Assembly (NCBI GenBank): GCA_030425785.1
Contig: JAUHYJ010000091.1
Location: 1-9,756 of the forward strand
Source: Acidimicrobiia bacterium
GTDB taxonomy: Bacteria > Actinomycetota > Acidimicrobiia > Acidimicrobiales > Ilumatobacteraceae
Length of the DNA stretch: 9,756 nt
Direction: 5' to 3'
Both the position numbers and the translations under genes were made by a program. Positions 5,719 through 9,756 of this stretch are shown piece by piece. The notes below the pieces were generated by a model. The model worked only from the letters and a program-made list of their open reading frames with translations, made no database searches and was not told where the DNA came from. Numbering within the stretch: the first letter of the stretch is position 1; every line of letters begins with the position of its first letter.

Positions 5719-6501
5719 ATGTCCGCCCGACCGATGCTCGACGCACCCGGTGGGCCGATCGAATACGAGTTCGTTGCCGGCTCGGCGGATCGCCCGTGCC
5801 TCGTGTTCCTGCACGAGGGGCTCGGCTCGATCGACCTGTGGCGGGGCGTGCCGGCCGAGATCGCGGCAGCCGTCGGTCGGGGAGGCGCCGCCTGGCCGCT
5901 GCTCGTCTACGCCCGCCACGGCTACGGCGCCTCGGGCCCGGCCGACATGCCGCGACCGGTGTCGTACATGCACCACGAAGCCGACGTGGTGTTGCCGGTG
6001 GTGCTCGCCGCGCTCGGCATCGAGCGCCCGATCCTCGTCGGGCACAGCGATGGCGCCTCGATCGCACTGCTCTACGCGGGCGCCGGCCATCCGGTCACGG
6101 CCATCGTCTGCCTGGCGCCGCACGTGTTCGTCGAGCCGGAGTCGGTCGCCGGCATCGAGGAGGCCAAGCGGGTGTTCGAGTCGTCGCCGATGGCGGAGCG
6201 GATGCGGCGCTACCACGCCGACCCGGTCGCGACGTTCCGGGGATGGAACGACGTGTGGCTGTCCGACGAGTTCCGCGACTGGGACATCACCGACCGCCTG
6301 GGGGCGATCAGGGCGCCGCTGCTGCTCATCCAGGGCACCGACGACCAGTACGGCACGTTCGCGCAGCTCGACGCGATCGCGGCCGGCGTCCGCGGGCCCG
6401 TCGAGCAGGTGCGGGTCGACGGTGCCGGACACGCACCGCACCTCGACGCGAGGGACGAGGTCGTCGCCGCGATCGCTGCGTTCGTGTCGGCGCGCTGCTG
6501 A
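5719..6501 (+). CDS. Alpha/beta hydrolase fold protein
   Basis: A 260-residue single-domain alpha/beta hydrolase. Visible landmarks are LVFLHEGLGSIDLW (oxyanion-hole strand, 28-41), VYARHGYGASGP, the nucleophile elbow ILVGHSDGASIALL with S110, LLLIQGTDDQYGT with acid residue D209 (or D208), and VDGAGHAPHLD with H238. The catalytic triad Ser-Asp-His is therefore complete, so hydrolysis of an ester, lactone, thioester or C-C bond is possible, but the substrate cannot be deduced. There is no signal peptide, so it is probably cytoplasmic. The ATG at 5719 is preferred, with ATG 5734 as an alternative. It diverges from the ECF sigma gene over a symmetric 49-bp region, so it may belong to that sigma factor's regulon or be co-controlled with it (inference). 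It ends 12 bp from the convergent SDR gene. Confidence 0.9.
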   Translation: MSARPMLDAPGGPIEYEFVAGSADRPCLVFLHEGLGSIDLWRGVPAEIAAAVGRGGAAWPLLVYARHGYGASGPADMPRPVSYMHHEADVVLPVVLAALGIERPILVGHSDGASIALLYAGAGHPVTAIVCLAPHVFVEPESVAGIEEAKRVFESSPMAERMRRYHADPVATFRGWNDVWLSDEFRDWDITDRLGAIRAPLLLIQGTDDQYGTFAQLDAIAAGVRGPVEQVRVDGAGHAPHLDARDEVVAAIAAFVSARC

Positions 6502-6513
6502 ACGGCCGATCGC

Positions 6514-7506
6514 TCAGCGTTGGATCAGGCCGCCGAAGTGGCCCATGGCGTCGAGCTCGTCCATGAAGCCGTCGGTGTAGGCCTCGGTCGGGCGTTCGCG
6601 CAGCAGCCGGTCGATGTCGTGGGCGTCGGGGCCGACCAGCACGCGCCACTCGCCGGCCTTGACCGCGTCGAGGATGATCGTGGCCGCCCCCGCTGCCGTC
6701 GTCGGCGCGTCGTTCTCGAACGATTCGACGCGGAGCTGCATCAGGTTGCGGATGTCCTCGTCGGACGCCGCCGACACGTCGATGCCCCGTCGCGCGACCA
6801 GCTCCCGGATCTCGGCAACGGCCTCGTCGTTGAGGTTCTTCGGGTCGCGACCGAACTCGACACCCGAGTTGCGGGCGATGAGCGTTCCGATGTGACCCGG
6901 CATGACGCACGACACCGTCAGGTGCGGCGCATTGACCCGGAAGTCGACCTGGAGCGCCTCGGTCAGCCCGCGCACCCCGAACTTGGCGGCGGAGTATGCG
7001 GTGTGGGCGCCGAGCGGGCCGAGACACGCCCACAGTCCGTTGATGCTGCTCGTGTTGACGACGTGACCACGGTCGGCGTTCGTGAGCAGCGGCAGGAACG
7101 CCCGCATCCCGTTCAGCACGCCGGTGAAGCAGACCCCGAACACGCGGTCCCACTCGGCACGGTCGCCCGCGACCAGGCTCCCGCCGCCGCCGATGCCGGC
7201 GTTGTTGAACAGCAGGTGGATCGCGTCGCCGTGCTCGGACCGTACGTGGTCGGCGAACTCGAGCATCGCCGCCTCGTCGGCCACATCGGCGACGAAGGCG
7301 CTGACCGTGACGTCGTCGTTCGCCGCGTCGGCCCTGGCGAGCTCGAACGTCTCGTCCATGTGCTCGAGGGACACGTCGCACATCGCGACGTCGGCGCCCG
7401 CAGCAGCCAGCTGGCGAACCAGCTCGCGCCCCATGCCGGTGCCGCCGCCGGTGACGACGGCGACGAGCCCGTTGAAGTCGGTGATGGGCGGTGGCGGGTA
7501 GGACAC
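6514..7506 (-). CDS. Short-chain dehydrogenase/reductase (SDR)
   Basis: A 330-residue NAD(P)-dependent oxidoreductase of the classical SDR superfamily, longer than the usual 250 or so residues because of an extended C-terminal half. It has the Rossmann glycine motif TGGGTGMG (19-26), an acidic residue after the second strand (CDVS, D44) that favours NAD(H), NNAG (101-104), the serine strand VVNTSSINGL (S154), and the catalytic pair Y171 and K175 in YSAAK. The Ser-Tyr spacing is about four residues longer than typical. MPGHIGT follows the active site. The start is GTG at 7506, one base after the rhodanese stop, with a Shine-Dalgarno just upstream. It is the last gene of the four-gene operon with DUF35, thiolase and rhodanese genes. 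There it may oxidise or reduce a hydroxy/keto group on an acyl-CoA or steroid-like intermediate (inference). The substrate is unknown. Confidence 0.93.
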   Translation of the reverse strand: MSYPPPPITDFNGLVAVVTGGGTGMGRELVRQLAAAGADVAMCDVSLEHMDETFELARADAANDDVTVSAFVADVADEAAMLEFADHVRSEHGDAIHLLFNNAGIGGGGSLVAGDRAEWDRVFGVCFTGVLNGMRAFLPLLTNADRGHVVNTSSINGLWACLGPLGAHTAYSAAKFGVRGLTEALQVDFRVNAPHLTVSCVMPGHIGTLIARNSGVEFGRDPKNLNDEAVAEIRELVARRGIDVSAASDEDIRNLMQLRVESFENDAPTTAAGAATIILDAVKAGEWRVLVGPDAHDIDRLLRERPTEAYTDGFMDELDAMGHFGGLIQR

Positions 7507-7507
7507 G

Positions 7508-7927
7508 TCAGCTCTCCTGGCGGAAGTACTTGGGATTGGGGTGCACCGGCTCGACGGCGCCGCCCGCGGCGGCCCACCCGTTGAACCCCGGCTCGAGGTG
7601 GGCGACCTTCGAGTAGCCGAGATCTTGCAGCGTCTTCGCTGCGAGCGCGGAGCGTTGGCCGCCGGCGCAGTGCAGCACGTAGCGCTCGTCGAACGACACG
7701 TTGCCGCGGTAGTACGGCGACTCGGGGTCGAACCAGAACTCGAGCATGCCGCGCGGCATCGACTTGGCGCCCGGGATCGCGCCCTTCTCCCACAGCTCGC
7801 GCACGTCGCGGATGTCGATCACGGTGCACGTGCCGGCCTCGATCTCGGCCTGCAGCTGTTCGACCGACAGCTCCTCGATGGCCGCCTTCGCCTCGGCGAC
7901 CATCTCGTTCAGGGTGCGTCGGCTCAT
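7508..7927 (-). CDS. Single-domain rhodanese-like sulfurtransferase
   Basis: A 139-residue protein with one rhodanese domain. After a helical N-terminal lead (about 1-20) come VEQLQAEIEAGTCTVIDIRDVRELWEKGAIPGAKSMP-type landmarks: IDIRD (37-41), GAIPGAKSMPRG (49-60), the active-site loop CAGGQRSA with C87 as persulfide-forming nucleophile, and LEPGFNGWAAAGG near the end. The loop fits the CxxGxR(S/T) pattern of active enzymes, so sulfane-sulfur transfer is plausible. No signal peptide or membrane segment is seen, so it should be cytosolic. Its ATG overlaps the thiolase stop by four bases (ATGA), and its stop is one base from the SDR start, so it is firmly inside a lipid/acyl-CoA type operon. 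Its role there is unexplained: it could act on CoA- or cysteine-linked sulfur chemistry or protect the thiolase cysteine, both pure inference. Confidence 0.92.
   Translation of the reverse strand: MSRRTLNEMVAEAKAAIEELSVEQLQAEIEAGTCTVIDIRDVRELWEKGAIPGAKSMPRGMLEFWFDPESPYYRGNVSFDERYVLHCAGGQRSALAAKTLQDLGYSKVAHLEPGFNGWAAAGGAVEPVHPNPKYFRQES
7512..7518 (-). promoter_or_regulatory. Ribosome binding site deciding the GTG start of the SDR gene
   Basis: On the minus strand this reads AGGAGAG, five bases upstream of the GTG at 7506 and overlapping the last codons of the rhodanese gene. It supports GTG as the true start; no in-frame ATG lies near the expected N-terminus. Confidence 0.7.
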
Positions 7928-9147
7928 GCGGCGGCCAGGGCCGACTTCTCGAGGATGTGCACGCCGCAGGCCGAGGCGAGGCCGATCACGTGCGCGAGCC
8001 CGATCTTGGCACCCTCGATCTGGCGGTCGCCGCCCTCGCCACGGACGTGCTGGCAGATCTCCCAGATGTTGGCGATGCCGGTCGCCGAGATCGGGTGCCC
8101 CTTGCTCTGCAGCCCGCCCGACACGTTGACCGGCATGTCGCCGTCGCGCCACGGCGCGCCCGACTCGAAGAAGTCGGCGGCGCCGCCCGGCTCGCACAGC
8201 TTGAGGTTGTCGTAGTGCACGAGCTCGGCGGTGGCGAAGCAGTCGTGCAGCTCGACGAGGTCGAGATCGGACGGGGCGACGCCCGCCTGCTCGTACGCCT
8301 GCTCGGCCGCATTGCGGGTGAGCGTGTTGACGTCGGGCAGGATCTGGCACGCCTCCTGGTACGGGTCGGAGGTCAGGATGCTCGCCGACACCTTGACCGC
8401 CCGCCGCTGCTGTTCGAGCGACAGGGTGCGCAGCTTGGCGCCGTTCGTGACGACCGCCGCGGCGGCGCCGTCGCAGTTGGCCGAGCACATGGGCCGCGTG
8501 TTCGGGTAGGCGATCATGATGTCGTTCATGATCTGGTCGAGCGGCATGTACTTCGAATAGGCCGCCAGCGGGTTGAGCGTCGAGTGGCTGTGATTCTTCT
8601 CACTGATGCGGGCGAACAGCTCGAACTGCTCACCGCCGTACGGGTGGTCGTGCAGGTACTCCATGCCGACCTGGGCGAAGACGCCCGGCATCGCCTCGGT
8701 GCCGATCCGGCCGTCGACCGGCCCGACGGCGCCGACGCGGCCGTTGCGCTCCCAGTGGTGACCGTCGGCCTTGGCGACACCGCCCGCGCCGAGGAGGCCG
8801 GCGCCGGCCAGCTTCTCGACGCCGACCGCGAGCCCCATCTCGACCTCGCCCGCCTTGACCGCCATGATCGCCGTGCGCAGCGCGGTGGCGCCGGTGGCGC
8901 AGGCGTTCGACACGTTGTAGGCGGGGATGCCCGTCTGGCCGACCTGCTTCTGGAGCTGCTGGGCGATCGAACCGCGGCCCATCAGGTTGCCGGCGGCGAG
9001 GATGCCCATGTCGGCCATCGTGACGCCGGCGTCGGCGAGGGCGGCCATGATCGCCTCCGCGCCGAGGTCGACGATGTCCTTGTCCGGGTGCTTGCCGAAC
9101 TTGGTCATCGAGATCCCGAGGATCCAGATGTCGTCACTTGCGCTCAT
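7924..9147 (-). CDS. Thiolase family protein (SCPx/lipid-transfer-type acetyl-CoA acyltransferase)
   Basis: A 407-residue thiolase of the SCP2-thiolase-like branch that is usually paired with a DUF35 partner. Landmarks are IWILGISMTKFGKHPDKDI at the N-terminus, the nucleophile motif VSNACATGATAL (C83), LAVGVEKLAGAG, the second-half block LDLVELHDCFATAEL (H301, D302, C303), NVSGGLQSKGHPISATG with H351, and the C-terminal LAHVIGLASACGVHILEK with C394. Retention of C83 and H351 favours real thiolytic C-C cleavage or condensation of a 3-ketoacyl-CoA. A retro-aldolase like Ltp2 remains possible for this branch. The start is set at ATG 9147, 13 bp after the DUF35 stop and preceded by GAAAGG; upstream in-frame codons overlap the DUF35 gene. 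The upstream DUF35 gene probably encodes an essential partner subunit (family knowledge). The chain or ring substrate is not deducible. Confidence 0.93.
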   Translation of the reverse strand: MSASDDIWILGISMTKFGKHPDKDIVDLGAEAIMAALADAGVTMADMGILAAGNLMGRGSIAQQLQKQVGQTGIPAYNVSNACATGATALRTAIMAVKAGEVEMGLAVGVEKLAGAGLLGAGGVAKADGHHWERNGRVGAVGPVDGRIGTEAMPGVFAQVGMEYLHDHPYGGEQFELFARISEKNHSHSTLNPLAAYSKYMPLDQIMNDIMIAYPNTRPMCSANCDGAAAAVVTNGAKLRTLSLEQQRRAVKVSASILTSDPYQEACQILPDVNTLTRNAAEQAYEQAGVAPSDLDLVELHDCFATAELVHYDNLKLCEPGGAADFFESGAPWRDGDMPVNVSGGLQSKGHPISATGIANIWEICQHVRGEGGDRQIEGAKIGLAHVIGLASACGVHILEKSALAAA

Positions 9148-9154
9148 CGTGTTG

Positions 9155-9160
9155 CCTTTC
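9155..9160 (-). promoter_or_regulatory. Ribosome binding site of the thiolase gene
   Basis: On the minus strand this reads GAAAGG, seven bases before the ATG at 9147 and immediately after the DUF35 stop codon. It argues for the start at 9147 rather than the in-frame ATG at 9198 inside the upstream gene. Confidence 0.6.
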
Positions 9161-9568
9161 TCAGCACGGCTCGAAGCCGTAGTTGATCGCTTCGACACCG
9201 TCGTCGTCGGTGCCCATCGAGTAGGTGGCGAGCCGGACGTCCATGCCCAGCTTCACGTGGTCGGGGTCGGGCGGGCAGTTGATGATGTTGCCCTTGCACG
9301 ACGTACCGCCACAGTCGACGACGGCCGCGACGAACGGCACCTCGACGCCGGGCGCCGCGAACGTGATGATCGAGAACGACCGCACGGTTCCCTCTGGCGG
9401 GATGTCGACGGTGGTGAACTCGGTGCCGAAGCACTTCGCGCACGCGTTGCGGCGGTCGAAGTAGCGGGCGCCGCACGAGGTGCACTCGTTGGCGACCAGG
9501 TGCGGCTCGGGATCGAGCACCAGGTACTCGACCAGCGGAACCTTCTCGGCGACGGCCTGGTTTGCCAT
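9161..9568 (-). CDS. DUF35 / OB-fold protein with N-terminal zinc ribbon, thiolase partner
   Basis: A 135-residue protein of the DUF35 family: a rubredoxin-like zinc ribbon followed by an OB-fold. The ribbon is CTSCGARYFDRRNACAKC, with zinc ligands C29, C32, C43 and C46. The OB-fold begins around GTVRSFSIITFAAPG and continues through VPFVAAVVDC and LGMDVRLATYSMG. Such proteins associate with thiolase-like enzymes (ChsH2 DUF35 domain with Ltp2, and acetyl-CoA acetyltransferase complexes) and are thought to support substrate binding or channelling. Here it is a stand-alone subunit encoded first in the operon, 13 bp ahead of the thiolase. The ATG at 9568 has a clear GAGGGGG Shine-Dalgarno five bases upstream (9574-9580). 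The C-terminal half has extra cysteines (C86, C91, C98, C135), more than expected, whose role is unknown. Confidence 0.92.
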   Translation of the reverse strand: MANQAVAEKVPLVEYLVLDPEPHLVANECTSCGARYFDRRNACAKCFGTEFTTVDIPPEGTVRSFSIITFAAPGVEVPFVAAVVDCGGTSCKGNIINCPPDPDHVKLGMDVRLATYSMGTDDDGVEAINYGFEPC

Positions 9569-9584
9569 CTGCGCCCCCTCGTCT

Positions 9585-9594
9585 GCAGATCTGC
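9585..9594. promoter_or_regulatory. Palindrome GCAGATCTGC, possible operator
   Basis: A perfect 10-bp dyad in the 5' leader of the thiolase operon, between the candidate -10 and the ribosome binding site. The position suits a repressor site, for example of a TetR-type regulator of acyl-CoA catabolism. No regulator gene is adjacent in the window. A 10-bp palindrome alone is weak evidence. Confidence 0.3.
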
Positions 9595-9604
9595 GAACGG
9601 GGTG

Positions 9605-9610
9605 AGGGTA
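9605..9610 (-). promoter_or_regulatory. Candidate -10 element of the DUF35-thiolase-rhodanese-SDR operon
   Basis: On the minus strand this reads TACCCT, a match to TANNNT, 36 bases upstream of the DUF35 ATG. It would give a leader of roughly 30 nt that includes the GAGGGGG ribosome binding site. No clear -35 is present. A 10-bp palindrome, GCAGATCTGC (9585-9594), lies just downstream of the expected transcription start, where a repressor could block transcription. Confidence 0.45.
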
Positions 9611-9756
9611 GCCAGGTGGCGCCTCCGCCTCCCACTGCGGCTGTCGGGAGCTCGACCGCAGGCTCCGACGTCGGCTTCACACGTGGGCTGCTAGGCCGAC
9701 GGGCCGGTCTTCCCGCGCAGGACGGCCCCGGGAGGGCGATCACCCCTCACCGAGCC
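9611..9756. other. Upstream region of the thiolase operon, no gene identified
   Basis: No convincing gene is seen in these last 146 bases. A 7-bp inverted repeat, CGTCGGC (9669-9675) with GCCGACG (9695-9701), surrounds a CACGTG core. A second weaker pair is CTGCGG (9635-9640) with CCGCAG (9656-9661). On the minus strand a frame open from the right edge ends in TAG at 9691-9693 after 21 codons (tail GAVLRGKTGPSA). It could be the end of an upstream gene, with the hairpin over the stop as terminator, but the fragment is too short to identify. Confidence 0.35.

Noticed and set aside
6496..6518. Hairpin between the hydrolase and SDR stops
   Set aside because: A 5-bp stem GCTGA/TCAGC of which three pairs are forced by the stops; too weak to call.
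7957..9186. A 409-codon plus-strand frame across the thiolase gene
   Set aside because: Antisense shadow with repetitive Arg/Val/Asp composition and no family motif.
9691..9756. Possible C-terminal end of another minus-strand gene entering from the right edge
   Set aside because: Only 21 codons are visible with no recognisable motif; kept as a remark on that region and not called as a gene.
1..9756. CRISPR arrays, tRNA or rRNA genes, insertion sequences, phage or defence genes
   Set aside because: No regularly spaced repeats, cloverleaf-like sequence, transposase motifs or terminal repeats were seen on either strand.

Overview
The window is very GC-rich DNA with densely packed genes, strong G/C preference at third codon positions and short or absent 5' leaders. 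This fits a high-GC actinobacterium. The gene styles (RskA-like anti-sigma factor, HTH_42 winged-helix protein, SCPx-type thiolase paired with a DUF35 OB-fold protein) would suit Acidimicrobiia or a related environmental lineage, but that placement is an inference. I see no rRNA, tRNA, CRISPR array, insertion sequence or phage gene. Eleven protein genes are supported: ten complete, plus one cut by the left edge.

Layout. (1) Positions 2-1284, plus strand: the 3' end of an N-carbamoylputrescine amidase (aguB) overlapping a complete agmatine deiminase (aguA), the two-step route from agmatine to putrescine. (2) 1304-2488, minus: a winged-helix HTH_42/AlkZ-like protein, convergent with aguA. (3) 2606-3325, plus: deoxyribose-phosphate aldolase (deoC), apparently from a leaderless transcript. 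(4) 3348-4382, minus: a LacI-family regulator with a textbook LacI-type operator in its own upstream region. (5) 4477-5669, minus: an ECF sigma factor and a one-TM RskA-like anti-sigma factor with overlapping reading frames. (6) 5719-6501, plus: an alpha/beta hydrolase divergent from the sigma gene. (7) 6514-9568, minus: a four-gene operon transcribed DUF35 OB-fold protein, thiolase, rhodanese, SDR. The junctions are a 13-bp gap, a 4-bp overlap and a 1-bp gap.

Functional reading. The operon 9568-6514 looks like an acyl-CoA or keto-acyl-CoA catabolic module: the zinc-ribbon/OB-fold protein is the usual partner of the thiolase and the SDR supplies a dehydrogenase step. The embedded rhodanese is the unexpected member. 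The sigma/anti-sigma pair and the hydrolase share a 49-bp divergent intergenic region that is almost mirror-symmetric, including a -10-like hexamer, a 6-nt spacer and a start codon on each side. This suggests co-regulation and is the most distinctive non-coding structure here. The rest is ordinary metabolism and regulation. I found no clear evidence of a wholly new multi-gene system.
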